This document shows positions 8,013 through 17,191 of a stretch of DNA of 64,000 bases, one piece after another (position 1 is the stretch's first letter; every line of letters starts with the position of its first letter). The position numbers were made by a program, and so were the translations under genes. Source of the DNA: DASYAE01 sp036501535 (lineage in GTDB: Bacteria; Actinomycetota; Actinomycetes; Streptomycetales; Catenulisporaceae); NCBI GenBank assembly GCA_036501535.1, contig DASYAE010000237.1, positions 129,569-193,568 of the forward strand. The letters run 5' to 3'. A model generated the notes under the pieces. It searched no databases and was not told the origin of the DNA. It saw only the letters and a program-made list of their open reading frames with translations.

Positions 8013-11000
8013 GGCTTCGCCGGCGGGGGTTTGGGCACGTAACGCGGAGCGCCGTTGTACTCACCGTCCTGGAACGACTGCTGGGACTTGACATAGGCAT
8101 GGTAGTTGCCGCCGGAGTCGACGATGATCACGCCCTTCGACGAGTCGTACGCCACCGGGCGGCCGGTCTGCTGGTCGATGTGCGTGGTCTTCCCGTAGTA
8201 CTGGTCCAGGTAGGCGGCCAGCGCCTCCGGGTCCTTGCCGATCCCGGGGATCTCGTGGCTGGTCGCCCCGTCGGCGATCAGGCGCTTGAAGTTGTACTGC
8301 ACGCCGGCGGCGATCTTCGGGCCGTACGCCTTCGAGATGTCGTTGTACGTCTTCTCGTCCAGGTTGCCCGTCACCGGGCAGAAGCCCTCGCCCGGCCGCA
8401 GGCCCAAGGGGTCGGACCAGGTCAGCGGGTTGGGCGCGTAGCGCAGGTTGTGCAGGCCGCCGAGCAGGCCGATCGGGTCGGGAGAGAGATATGTGCCGGT
8501 GGCCGGGTCGTAGTAGCGGTAGTAGTTGTAACTGAGGCCCGTCTCCGCGTCCCGGTACTGGCCGGGGAAACCGAGCGGGAACTGCGCAGCGTCCGCCGCT
8601 TCGCCGGGTGGCGCAGCGCCCCAGACGCTGGCAGACGCTTGCCAGGCGATCGTCCCGTCGACACTCACCAGCTCGGTCGGCGTGCCGGCCTGGTCGGTGA
8701 TGATGGCGTGGAACTCCGCGTCGATCTCGGACTGCGGCGCGTCCGCCGCCCTCGAACGGCGCAGCTGGGTCAACGCCCGGTGCCCGCCCGGCTCCCAGTC
8801 CCAGGTCAGCGTGATGACCGCGCCGTCCGGGGCGACCGCGGTCTGCTCGGCGAGCCGGGTGCCGTCCCAGGTGAACCGGGTGTGCGCGACGGTCCGGCCG
8901 GCGTCGTCGAGCCGGACCTTTGCCACCCGCCGGCCCAGCGGATCGTACGCGTACTGCCATGTCCCGCCCTCCGGGGTGACGGCCCGCACCAGCCGGCTGT
9001 CCGCATCCCAGGTGTACAGCCATTCCTTGACCTTGCCGGAAAGGGTGCGCCGCCGCGCGCGCACCAACCGGCCCTGCCCGTCGTGCTCATAGCTGGTGCG
9101 GCCGGCCCGCCGGATCAGGGTTCCGCTGTGCTCCCGCTCGCCGGCCACCTCGTCGCCGCCGGGGTACTGCGCCGCGGAGATGTTGCCCGCGGCGTCGTAG
9201 GCATATGACTCGGTCCAGTCTGCGCCGCTCACCGCTGTGACTCGGCCGACCTGGTCCAGGGCGTAGCGCCGCGGGCCGCGCGCGCGATCGAAGACCTCGT
9301 TGATGTACCCATCGGGGCGGTAGCTGTAGGCGCGCTGCAGCAACAACTGCGGGGCGGTCTCGGAGGCCGCGTCCGCAGGGGACTGCCAAAGCGCCTCCCC
9401 GGTCACCCGTCCGGCAGCGTCGAACTCGCGCCACAGCGCCAGTTGCGGGCCGAGGAGCCGGGCGACCTCCCGCCCGGCGGCGTCCCGCTGGAAAGCGAGC
9501 CCGCCGCCGGTCGTGGCCAGGGTGGCCGGGCGGCTGGCGGCATCGTAGGTCCACCGGGAGACCTCCCCGGCGGGAGTTGCGCGCGCGACCACTTGACCGG
9601 CCGCGTCGTACTCGTAGCCCGTGGTCTGCCCGTCGACGCTCTCGGAGAGCGTGCGCCCGAGCAGGTCGCGGGTGTACGCGATTGAACTGTGCTCGCCCTG
9701 CACCGCAAGCAGGCGCCCGGCGGCGTCGTAACGGTAGCTGTGGGTCTCGTCGTCCCCTATGCGCCGCTCGGCCACCAGGCCGTCGGCGCCGTATGCCAGT
9801 TCGACGCGCTGCCCGGCGCCGTTGGTCCGCGCGATCATCCGCCCTGCGGCGTCGTACTCGTAGCGGGAGGCCGCGCCGTTGAAGTCGGTCTCGCCGGCCA
9901 GTTGGCCGGCCGCGTCGTACTCGTACCGCCACAGGTCCCCGTGCGCGTTGCGCACCGAGGCGAGCCGCAGTTCGGTGTCGTAGGTGAATTCGTACTGCGC
10001 GCCATCCGGATCGGTGCGACTGATCGGCCGGCCGAAGTGTGTGGCGTCGTAGACGCTGCGCTGTCCGCCTGAATCCCGGTACTCGATCAGGTCCCCGCCA
10101 GGGCTGTAGCGCCATTCCTCTCGCTCGGCGCCCGGCTCTTCGCGCCACGCGGGGTCGCCCTCGACGGTCCAGCCGAGCCGGGTGGCCGCGCCGAGCGGAT
10201 CGACGATCTCGACGACTCGGCCGAGGGCGTCGCGGCGCAGCTGAGTGGCCGCGCCGAGCGGGTCGGTCACGCAGACCGGCAGGCCCGCGCTGTTCGTCTC
10301 GACGCGCGTGGTGTTGCCCAGCGGGTCGGTGTGCGACTCGAGCCGGCCGCCGGGCGCGTAGTGGAACACGGTCGAGGCGCCGGACGCGTCGGTCACGGTC
10401 AGCACGTTGCCGCAGTCGTCGTACTCGTACCGCCACTGCGCGCCGTCCGGCTCGATCACCCGCACCGGCTGACCGGCCTCGTCGTATTCGGCGCGCAGCA
10501 CGGTCCCGTCCGGGCGCATCGCGCTGAGCGTGTTGCCGGCCTCGTCGTAGGTGAAGGAGACGGTGCGGTCGAGCGGGTCGGTGCGGGAGAGCAGGTTCCC
10601 GGCCCGGTCCCAGGAGCTGAGGGTGACCCGGCCGAGCGGGTCGACCTGCCGGATCACCCGGTCGAAGCCGTCCCAGTGGTACTCGCGCACGGCGCCGAGC
10701 GAGTCGACGGCGCGCGTCATCCGCTGCGCGGTGTCGTACTCCAGGGTTCCGGAGAGGAAGCCGTCGCTGCCCAGCGTCCGCACCACGCGGCCGGCCGCAT
10801 CGTATTCGTACACATATTCGGTGCCGGAGCGGTTGGCCCACTTGACGATGCGGTCCTCGGCGTCGTACTCGAACACCAGGGGCAGGCCGGTCGAGTTGAC
10901 CGTCTCGACCACGTTGCCGCGCAGGTCGTAGCCGAAGGCGAGCAGTTCGGTGCCCTGGCCGCCGCGGGTGCCGTCGAGCAGCCGCAGCGCACTGATGCGC

Positions 11001-11977
11001 AGGCCGACCCGGGTGTCGGCGAGGTCCACCGCGATCTGGTAGCCGCCCGAGTGGGCCACGGTGCTCGGACGGCCGAACTCGTCGCGCAGGATCCTGATCC
11101 GGTGGCCGTTGCGGTCGGCGATCTCGGCCAGCGGGCGGCTCGGGCCGGGCGCGGGCGGGAAGACGCGGGTGTGTCCGAGCACGGGGTCGGTGACCGTGAT
11201 CGTGTCGGTCTGCGCGTCCCACCGCAGCGGCCAGCGCCGCCCGCCGGCCGGCAGGACCGACTGGCCCCGGGGCGCGGGCGGGTAGTGCAGGATCACGCCG
11301 TCCTCGGCGGCGAAGTGGATGCCGTCCGGGCCGGTCTCCACCCGCTGGTCGAGCGTCGAGGCCCAGCGGCGGCCGAACAGCGCGCCCTGCCGGTAGTTGG
11401 ACCGGAAGGTGCGGGAGAGCACCAGGGGCAGCAGGCCCGGCAGTTCCACGTCGGTCTCGGTCTTGTACATCATGCCGGAGACCACGTCGACCGGGTCGGT
11501 GACGCTGGTCAGGTCGTCCGGGTCGGTCTCGCTGCTCTGCTGGCCGCCGGTGTCCGACAGAGGGCTGTCGGCGGCGCCGTTCGAGCCGCCGCCCGGCCGG
11601 CCCGGCTGCTCGGCGCCGCCGTTCGAGCCGTTGGAGCCGTTGGAGCGGTCGGAAGACGTTCCGTTGAAGGCGTCCGCGATGGCCTGGTCGCCCGACTCGG
11701 TGCGGTCGGCGTTGGCGCTGGAGCGCGAGCCCATCTCGCCGAGCACTCGGCCGCCCTCGCTGAACACCCCGCCGGCCGCCTCCGCGCTGTCGGAGGTCGC
11801 GTCGTCGATCGCGCCGCCGATGCCCGAGTCGTCGCCCGAGCAGTGCTCCGTGAGCTGCTGGTGGATCTGCTTGAACTGAAGGCCCATCTGCTGCAGCGCG
11901 CCGCCGAACTGCTTCATCGACTGCGCCGCGCCGCGCAGGCTGTCGAAGTCGTAACGCATGGGCTGTTGATCGCTCAT
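8009..11977 (-). CDS. RHS/YD-repeat polymorphic toxin with WXG-like N-terminus
   Basis: A 1322-aa protein. Residues 1-60 (MRYDFDSLRGAAQSMKQF, then GLQFKQIHQQL) form a helical WXG100-like export or dimerisation region, followed by a Ser/Gly/Asn-rich linker. A DUF6531-type segment (DPVDVVSGMMYKTETDVELPG) opens the shell, followed by about 20 YD repeats of the YEYDAAGR/TYDEAG form. The RHS core end YYRYYDPATGTYLSPDPIG is at about 1155-1175, then SDPLGL at about 1190. The remaining 130 residues form the variable toxin tip, with GVIIVDSGGNYHAYVKSQ and a proline-rich end; I cannot assign its activity. The ATG at 11977 has a GGGAGG-type ribosome binding site. It probably acts in contact-dependent killing, delivered by a type VII-like route. 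The coupled gene at 8012 is the likely immunity gene. Confidence 0.92.
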   Translation of the reverse strand: MSDQQPMRYDFDSLRGAAQSMKQFGGALQQMGLQFKQIHQQLTEHCSGDDSGIGGAIDDATSDSAEAAGGVFSEGGRVLGEMGSRSSANADRTESGDQAIADAFNGTSSDRSNGSNGSNGGAEQPGRPGGGSNGAADSPLSDTGGQQSSETDPDDLTSVTDPVDVVSGMMYKTETDVELPGLLPLVLSRTFRSNYRQGALFGRRWASTLDQRVETGPDGIHFAAEDGVILHYPPAPRGQSVLPAGGRRWPLRWDAQTDTITVTDPVLGHTRVFPPAPGPSRPLAEIADRNGHRIRILRDEFGRPSTVAHSGGYQIAVDLADTRVGLRISALRLLDGTRGGQGTELLAFGYDLRGNVVETVNSTGLPLVFEYDAEDRIVKWANRSGTEYVYEYDAAGRVVRTLGSDGFLSGTLEYDTAQRMTRAVDSLGAVREYHWDGFDRVIRQVDPLGRVTLSSWDRAGNLLSRTDPLDRTVSFTYDEAGNTLSAMRPDGTVLRAEYDEAGQPVRVIEPDGAQWRYEYDDCGNVLTVTDASGASTVFHYAPGGRLESHTDPLGNTTRVETNSAGLPVCVTDPLGAATQLRRDALGRVVEIVDPLGAATRLGWTVEGDPAWREEPGAEREEWRYSPGGDLIEYRDSGGQRSVYDATHFGRPISRTDPDGAQYEFTYDTELRLASVRNAHGDLWRYEYDAAGQLAGETDFNGAASRYEYDAAGRMIARTNGAGQRVELAYGADGLVAERRIGDDETHSYRYDAAGRLLAVQGEHSSIAYTRDLLGRTLSESVDGQTTGYEYDAAGQVVARATPAGEVSRWTYDAASRPATLATTGGGLAFQRDAAGREVARLLGPQLALWREFDAAGRVTGEALWQSPADAASETAPQLLLQRAYSYRPDGYINEVFDRARGPRRYALDQVGRVTAVSGADWTESYAYDAAGNISAAQYPGGDEVAGEREHSGTLIRRAGRTSYEHDGQGRLVRARRRTLSGKVKEWLYTWDADSRLVRAVTPEGGTWQYAYDPLGRRVAKVRLDDAGRTVAHTRFTWDGTRLAEQTAVAPDGAVITLTWDWEPGGHRALTQLRRSRAADAPQSEIDAEFHAIITDQAGTPTELVSVDGTIAWQASASVWGAAPPGEAADAAQFPLGFPGQYRDAETGLSYNYYRYYDPATGTYLSPDPIGLLGGLHNLRYAPNPLTWSDPLGLRPGEGFCPVTGNLDEKTYNDISKAYGPKIAAGVQYNFKRLIADGATSHEIPGIGKDPEALAAYLDQYYGKTTHIDQQTGRPVAYDSSKGVIIVDSGGNYHAYVKSQQSFQDGEYNGAPRYVPKPPPAKP

Positions 11978-12133
11978 CGCGGCCCCCGCCTCCCCGTATC
12001 CGGCGTCCCCGCCGATGTCGCCGCATTGAAGGGCATGATAGTACGCTAATACGCGTATCTGCAGTTCGCGTCCCGGGCACAGTGCTTTCCACAGAAGCCT
12101 GATTCGGGGCCGGAAAACGGGGCGGGGGCTGTC

Positions 12134-12925
12134 ATGTCCGTGGTGTTGCCGAATGAGCTGGTGTGGGTCCTCGGGGCGATCGGGGTGACGTGGCCCAACA
12201 TCGACGAGGACCAGCTGCGCTCGATGGCCGACCAGTTCCGCCAGGTCGCGGCGGACCTGGAGGACCAGCACTCCGGGGCGATGCAGGACGTCGAGCAGAT
12301 GCTCGCGCTGAACTCCAGCTCCTCGCTCGAGGTCTTCCAGGCCCTGTGGTCGAAGGTCTCCGGCCAGCACCTCAAGGACCTCGGCGAGGGCATCAAGGTG
12401 CTGGCCGAGGCGGTCAGCATCGGCGCGGACATCATCGAGGCGATGAAGGTCGCCGCCATCGCCGAGTTCGTCGCCTTCGCCGCGCAGACCGCCGCTGTGG
12501 CGGCCGAGTCGATCGCCACACTGGGCCTGGGATCCGGCCTGGAGGCGGTGGCGGTCGAGACCACCCGCACGGTCGTGAAGGGGATCATCGACCAGGCCGT
12601 CGACCAGGTCGGCTACCAGATCAAGCAGGCGATGCTCGCCCCGGTCTGGGACATGCTGGACAAGGCCGGCGCAGACCTGGCCCAGCAGCTGGTGGGCAAC
12701 GCCGTCGGCGTGGACCACGGCTTCAGCGCCACGCAACTGCTCTCCTCGGCCAAGGGTGGCCTGTCCTCCGGTATGTCCACCCTCGAAGGCCAGCTGCAGC
12801 AGGTCGCGGCCGACCCCGGCGGACAGGCGGCCGCGCTGGCCAACGGCCAGGGGCTGCAGACTGCGCAGCACACCACCGATGCCGCCAATGCCGCACAGAA
12901 CACACTCGCTGACCGGCCGCAGTAG
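12134..12925 (+). CDS. WXG100-like / CpnT N-domain-like secretion partner protein
   Basis: A 263-aa, largely helical protein. Its N-terminus (LPNELVWVLGAIGVTWPNIDED) and the following helix QLRSMADQFRQVAADLED resemble the N-terminal module of CpnT-type and other ESX-associated toxins; Ala-rich helices and a Gln/Ala-rich tail follow. It diverges from the RHS gene, whose N-terminus is also WXG-like, across a 156-bp shared promoter region. It probably works as an export chaperone or pairing partner of the RHS toxin. No toxin domain is visible. It could alternatively be a former toxin N-domain that has lost its catalytic tip. Confidence 0.75.
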   Translation: MSVVLPNELVWVLGAIGVTWPNIDEDQLRSMADQFRQVAADLEDQHSGAMQDVEQMLALNSSSSLEVFQALWSKVSGQHLKDLGEGIKVLAEAVSIGADIIEAMKVAAIAEFVAFAAQTAAVAAESIATLGLGSGLEAVAVETTRTVVKGIIDQAVDQVGYQIKQAMLAPVWDMLDKAGADLAQQLVGNAVGVDHGFSATQLLSSAKGGLSSGMSTLEGQLQQVAADPGGQAAALANGQGLQTAQHTTDAANAAQNTLADRPQ

Positions 12926-13055
12926 GAGGCGAAGTGTCGGCGGCGGCAGCTACCCTCCCGGTATCGCAGCGATATGAGAGGGCAGATTCAATGCCAACTT
13001 CTGGAGCAGCAGTGCCGGCCGGGCCGATCGCGGGGGAGGCCAAGGCGCGGCGTGG

Positions 13056-13535
13056 TCAGCTCTCCGCTTCGACGTAGACCCAGCGGCCCTCGTGCCGGGC
13101 GAACCGGCTGACCTCGTGCTGGGAGCCGGGGCACCCGTGGTCGGTGTAGTCGGCGCGGAACTCGACCGTGCCCTCGGTGTGGAACGGCCCGCCGCCGGCC
13201 GCGCCGAGGATCTCCAGGCCGGTCCACCTCCTGGCCGGATCGAAGGCGACGCCCGCGGGCCGGTGGCCGGGGTCCCACGTGTGCAGCAGGTAAGCCTCGT
13301 CGCCGACGGCGAAGGCACTGTAGCGGGAGGCCATCAGCGCCCGCGCGGTGCTCGCCGCGGCCCCGGCGTGCAGCGGCCCGCAGCACGCCCCGTATGGACG
13401 GCCGGGTTCCTGGCCGCAGGGGCAAGGCTCGTGCGGGCCGGGCCGCGGGGCCGGGTTCGGCAGAGAAGCGGGATTCGCCTGGGATGTGGCGTCGCGGCGG
13501 CCGCGCTGTACACGGGGGCGGGAGTTCTTCGGCAC
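13056..13535 (-). CDS. YchJ family (UPF0225) protein with SEC-C-type zinc motif
   Basis: A 159-aa protein with the metal-binding motif CPCGQEPGRPYGACCGPLHAG near the N-terminus, then ASTARALMASRYSAFAVGDEAYLLHTWDP, the signature of YchJ/UPF0225 proteins. Their NTF2-like C-terminal part has no established function. The GTG at 13535, with GAGAA about 8 nt upstream, was chosen because longer in-frame starts add residues unlike the family. It lies 55 nt downstream of the HTH protein gene and may be the last gene of that leftward run. Confidence 0.85.
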   Translation of the reverse strand: MPKNSRPRVQRGRRDATSQANPASLPNPAPRPGPHEPCPCGQEPGRPYGACCGPLHAGAAASTARALMASRYSAFAVGDEAYLLHTWDPGHRPAGVAFDPARRWTGLEILGAAGGGPFHTEGTVEFRADYTDHGCPGSQHEVSRFARHEGRWVYVEAES

Positions 13536-13590
13536 GCTTGATTCTCGCAGGTCCCATGCACTTCGATGCGGATCGGCACTCCACCGAGGC

Positions 13591-14397
13591 TCACCCGAGT
13601 CGCAGTACCGTGTCGAATCCTTCGTCACCGACGCTGTGGCGCAGTGTGGCCAGGACGCGGTCTGCGTTGTCGTAGGGGCCGTTGACGTAGAGCGGCTTGC
13701 CATCGCGGCCGAAGCGGATGTGCGTGGACTCCGGTCGTTCATCCAGGTGCCCGCGCGTGTCCGGCCAGTTGCTTCCGGGCGGCGGAGCGAAGCCGAGGCC
13801 GGCGGCGAAGTCGACCGCCCCCCAGACCAGTTCGGCGGCCAGGGCGGGGGCGATCTCGAGATAACCGTTGGAAAAGGTCCGATAGAAAGTGCTCAGCAGG
13901 ACGTCGAGACTGTCGGGAGTGATGACCACAGGTCCTGTGGTGTCCTTCACGCCGAGACAGAACAGGTCGAGCAGGTACTGGCAGACGCGCAGCATCCCCT
14001 GCGGCTCGCGGCGCGCCACGGTCACGACCGCCAACCCGTCGGCGCCGTATCCGGCAGCGACGTCCCGGTCCATCGCCAGATATTCGTCGGGCGCGTCCAG
14101 GCCGCGGCTCCATCCGGCGTTGACCCAGCAGCCGGTGATCGCGCGTGCTTCGGGGCCGTTGTATTCGGCGTCCATCACGTCGCGCAACACCTCGACCACC
14201 TGGGCCGTCGGCAGTCCGGTGCGCCGCGCGATCTGCTTGGGCGGGACGGCTTGATGGCTCAGCGCGCGGACCTGTTCCCGTAGCGCGGCAGTCAACTCGG
14301 CCGGCGCCGCATCGGTGGCGGCCGCTGCCTGATCGGGCCGCTGTGTTCTCGCCTTCGCCTTCGCCTTTGTCTTCGCCTTGGTGTTTCGTGTCGTCAC
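13591..14397 (-). CDS. Protein with helix-turn-helix-like segment, unknown function
   Basis: A 268-aa protein with a Lys/Ala/Thr-rich N-terminal tail (KAKTKAKAKARTQ), a nucleic-acid-binding type of tail. Next comes a helix-turn-helix-like stretch, ALSHQAVPPKQIARRTGLPTAQVVEVL, and a larger domain with an LLDLFCLGVKDTTGPVV segment. I recognise this arrangement from actinobacterial proteins of unknown function that often lie beside DUF2786 genes, as here: the DUF2786 gene ends 14 nt upstream on the same strand. The pair probably belongs together. A regulatory or plasmid-maintenance role is only a guess. Confidence 0.75.
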   Translation of the reverse strand: MTTRNTKAKTKAKAKARTQRPDQAAAATDAAPAELTAALREQVRALSHQAVPPKQIARRTGLPTAQVVEVLRDVMDAEYNGPEARAITGCWVNAGWSRGLDAPDEYLAMDRDVAAGYGADGLAVVTVARREPQGMLRVCQYLLDLFCLGVKDTTGPVVITPDSLDVLLSTFYRTFSNGYLEIAPALAAELVWGAVDFAAGLGFAPPPGSNWPDTRGHLDERPESTHIRFGRDGKPLYVNGPYDNADRVLATLRHSVGDEGFDTVLRLG

Positions 14398-14411
14398 CGG
14401 GGGATCTCCTT

Positions 14412-15809
14412 CTACGCGTCTCGCGCGCCGGATCCGATGGTGCCGGCTCGCGCGAGGTCGGCGAGGTCGGCGGCGGTGCGGCCGGCGGCCCAGCCCTCGC
14501 GGTCGGCGGCCCAGGACGCGCGGCGGGAGTTGGTCATGTCGGGGAAGATCCGGCGCACCTCGTCCTCCACGGCCTGGTCGCGTCGCGCCAGGACGGGCAG
14601 CAGGTCGCGGCCGGCGCTCGCGGCCGCCGCGCTCTCGGCTTCCTGCGTCTCGTGGCGCAGCCGCTCGCCGATGCGCGCGGCGAAGGATTCGAGGAACGAG
14701 GAGCGGAAGGCGCGGGTGCGCGAGGTGCCGCGGGCGGTGGTCTTCGATCCGGCCTTCGTCATCGCCGCGGTGGCCTGCACGAGCAGCGAGGTGTAGAGCA
14801 GCTCGACCCAGGCGGTGTCGGCGCGGTAGCCGAGCACGGTGGTGAAGCCGAGGTGCTTGCTCCAGACCGCGCGGCAGCGGTTGGCCTCGGCGATCTGCTG
14901 GAGCAGGACCGCCTTCGCCTCCGGATAGGGGTTCTCCACCCCGAGCCGGATGCCGCCGGGCCGGTCCGCGTCGTGGTCGTCCGACCGGTCCAGGACGGCC
15001 TGATCGATGCTGTGGCGGGCCATCATCGCCTGGGCCGCGGCGGTGAAGGTCTCGGCCTCGGCCTCGAACGTGGTGCTCTCGGCTTTGGCCAGCAGGGCAC
15101 GGACGCGGGCGAGCAGTTTGTCGTTCACGCCACCGGCGCTTCGCCCTCCGCTTCCGTCACTTCCGTCACTGCGCGCGGCATCGACGTTGCGGGCCTTGCC
15201 GGGCGGTGGCATAAGCATCTCGAGCGCCGGGAGCTGCGCGAAAAGCCCGAGCAGGCGCGCCAGCGTGCCCACGGCGTCGGCCCGGCCCAGGCTACGAGCG
15301 GTTGCCAGACTCGTGACGTACGAGGCGTCGTCGGGCCACCACACCTCGGCTTTCAGCTCGGCCAGCTGGTCGTGCCAGACCGCGTCGATGGTCGCCGGGG
15401 CGTAGGAGCGCAGCTGAGCGGCCATCAGGTCGGCCGCCGCGCGCCGCGCCTCGGCGCCGAGCTCGCGTGTCGCGACGCGCGCCAGGTCCGCCGGCTGCCA
15501 GCCTTCCGGCCAGCACTTGTCGGTCAGCACGCTCATGAGCAGCCGGAACAGCGTGGTGTCGACCGCCCGCGGCCAGTCTGCGTCGCTTTCGTCCACGAGC
15601 GCGGCGACCGCCTGATCGGCCGTCTCCCGGCACTCGTCGTGATCGGAGCAGCCGAGCGCGCCGACCGCCGACAGGATCAGCGTCTCGGCCGCCTCCTCTG
15701 CCGAGACTGGCCGCCTCGACCAGCCCGCATCCGCGCGGCGCTTCGCCCGAAGCCGCTCGGAGCGATCCTTCTGCTTGGCCGTCCGGCGCGACCGGTTGTC
15801 CTTACCCAT
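14412..15809 (-). CDS. DUF2786 domain protein
   Basis: A 465-aa protein whose centre carries the DUF2786 helical repeat (KLLARVRALLAKAESTTFEAEAETFTAAAQAMMARHSID). Downstream lies a region (VELLYTSLLVQATAAM, then FRSSFLESFAARIGERL) typical of the long actinobacterial members. The N-terminus is basic (GKDNRSRRTAKQKDRSERLRAKRR). The ATG at 15809 is preceded by GGGAGGA at the right distance, so this start is well supported. DUF2786 has no assigned function and is also seen in phage-like proteins. It lies 55 nt after jetD on the same strand and may be cotranscribed with the Wadjet genes. Confidence 0.85.
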   Translation of the reverse strand: MGKDNRSRRTAKQKDRSERLRAKRRADAGWSRRPVSAEEAAETLILSAVGALGCSDHDECRETADQAVAALVDESDADWPRAVDTTLFRLLMSVLTDKCWPEGWQPADLARVATRELGAEARRAAADLMAAQLRSYAPATIDAVWHDQLAELKAEVWWPDDASYVTSLATARSLGRADAVGTLARLLGLFAQLPALEMLMPPPGKARNVDAARSDGSDGSGGRSAGGVNDKLLARVRALLAKAESTTFEAEAETFTAAAQAMMARHSIDQAVLDRSDDHDADRPGGIRLGVENPYPEAKAVLLQQIAEANRCRAVWSKHLGFTTVLGYRADTAWVELLYTSLLVQATAAMTKAGSKTTARGTSRTRAFRSSFLESFAARIGERLRHETQEAESAAAASAGRDLLPVLARRDQAVEDEVRRIFPDMTNSRRASWAADREGWAAGRTAADLADLARAGTIGSGARDA

Positions 15810-15864
15810 GGGTGAATCCTCCCTGCTGCCGGCGCCCGTCTCCAAATCGCTCGTGTCCTGCGGG

Positions 15865-17181
15865 CTAGTGTTCGCCAGGGGTGTCTGCGGCCGCGGCGCG
15901 CAGGTCGGCAATGAGGTGGTCGAGAACGTGTTCCTCCTCGACGCGCAGGCGGTGGTGTTCGAGGGCGTGGCGCAGCGCGGGATCCCAGGGGGAGTCGGCG
16001 GGGGAGCCCGTGTCCAGCGGGCTGCCGTGGCCGCTCTCGAGGGCGGCGAGATAGGACGCCTCGTCGAAACGCCACGGCGCCTGCCCGATGAGGCGGAAGA
16101 CGCCGGTGGCGATGCGGATGCCGCCCCAGTCGAAGTCGCCGTGGTAAGCGAAGCCGGCGCCCTGGCCGGCCAGGCGGGTCAGCAGCGCGCGGGCCGCGGC
16201 GGACAGCTGGCCTTCGACGCAGACCAGGGGCGGGCAGGCGGGACCGAGCTCGTCGGCTGCGGCGGCGACGACGGCGGGGTTCTCGCAGACGAACACGGTG
16301 CGCGCGCCGACGCCCAGATCGCCGGCCGTGCCGCTGAGCGCGGCGCGCGTCAGCTGCCTGAAGGTGAGCACAAGGGGTTCGCCCGTGGCATGGGCCGCGG
16401 CGAGCGTGCGACTTGCGGCGTCTGCCGCCGATGCGTCGTCCGAGCCCGGCAAGCCGAGCGTGAGCACGCGCGAGGACAACTCGTCGCGAGCCACGCCGAC
16501 CGCGGACCAGGCGGCGCGTCGACCCTCGGCGCTTGCGGTCTGGTCCGACGTGAGCCCGGCGAGGGCGCGCACTGCGGACAAGACGAGGGCGGCCAGTGGG
16601 CGCCCGTCGTCGAGTGCGTGGGCGTCACCGGTGGTGCGTGCCGCGAGGACCGGAAGGCTGACTCCCGGGGAGGGCAGCGTGATCAGGACCCGTGCAGCGG
16701 ACGCGCACAGCGCCTGCGCAGCGCGCGGGTCGTCGCCGGAGAGCCGTTTGAGCAGGCCGGTGGTCTGCAGGTCAGTGATCCAGCCGGCCAGATCGGGCTG
16801 CCGCCCGGCGAGATCGTCCAGCGGGCGCAGCGCGTCCCGCCAGGCCCGGTCGCGCTGCTCGGCCTCGGCGCGGCGGTCGGGGACCGGCCCGGTCAGCGCG
16901 GTGACCGCGGCGGCCAGGCCATCAGGGCAGACCTCTGAGATGCGCAGCGCGGTGTCGAGCTCGGCGAGGCGCACCGTCAGCGAGGCGCCCGTTCCGGGCG
17001 CCCGGCCCAGCAGGAGTTCGACGGCGCGGCGCTGACCGGCACTGGCCCGGGGCAGGGTGACCGTCGTGTCGAGCGGCCTGCCGTCGGCGATGCGGCGGCG
17101 TACCCGTTCGACGAGCCACGCCGTGTCCGGACCGCCGAGAAGGCGGCGCAGCCGCGCGTGGTCGGGGGTGGAGGCTGTCAC
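15865..17181 (-). CDS. jetD: Wadjet nuclease subunit JetD (DUF2399 / TIGR02679, TOPRIM)
   Basis: A 438-aa protein, the cleaving subunit of the Wadjet complex, which cuts small closed-circular plasmids that the SMC motor has fully extruded. The C-terminal TOPRIM-like core is visible: VFVCENPAVV carries the conserved Glu, and GFAYHGDFDWGGIRI supplies the D-x-D pair. The N-terminal half fits DUF2399-type proteins. The GTG at 17181 has GGAGAA just upstream and lies 10 nt after the jetC stop; longer in-frame starts would run into jetC. It is the last of four tightly packed jet genes. Confidence 0.88.
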   Translation of the reverse strand: MTASTPDHARLRRLLGGPDTAWLVERVRRRIADGRPLDTTVTLPRASAGQRRAVELLLGRAPGTGASLTVRLAELDTALRISEVCPDGLAAAVTALTGPVPDRRAEAEQRDRAWRDALRPLDDLAGRQPDLAGWITDLQTTGLLKRLSGDDPRAAQALCASAARVLITLPSPGVSLPVLAARTTGDAHALDDGRPLAALVLSAVRALAGLTSDQTASAEGRRAAWSAVGVARDELSSRVLTLGLPGSDDASAADAASRTLAAAHATGEPLVLTFRQLTRAALSGTAGDLGVGARTVFVCENPAVVAAAADELGPACPPLVCVEGQLSAAARALLTRLAGQGAGFAYHGDFDWGGIRIATGVFRLIGQAPWRFDEASYLAALESGHGSPLDTGSPADSPWDPALRHALEHHRLRVEEEHVLDHLIADLRAAAADTPGEH

Positions 17182-17191
17182 GGTTCTCCGG

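Noticed and set aside
8061..12092. Very long open frames opposite or out of frame with the RHS gene, for example 10331-12049 and 9087-12092
   Set aside because: They follow the strong third-position GC bias of the true RHS frame, are rich in Arg/Ala/Gly/Pro and have no recognisable motif; the YD-repeat frame explains the region.
12934..13077. A 47-aa + strand ORF with AGGAGG and a GTG start after the WXG-like gene
   Set aside because: It has no recognisable features and overlaps the end of the well-supported YchJ gene by 22 bp; possible, but not supported enough to annotate.
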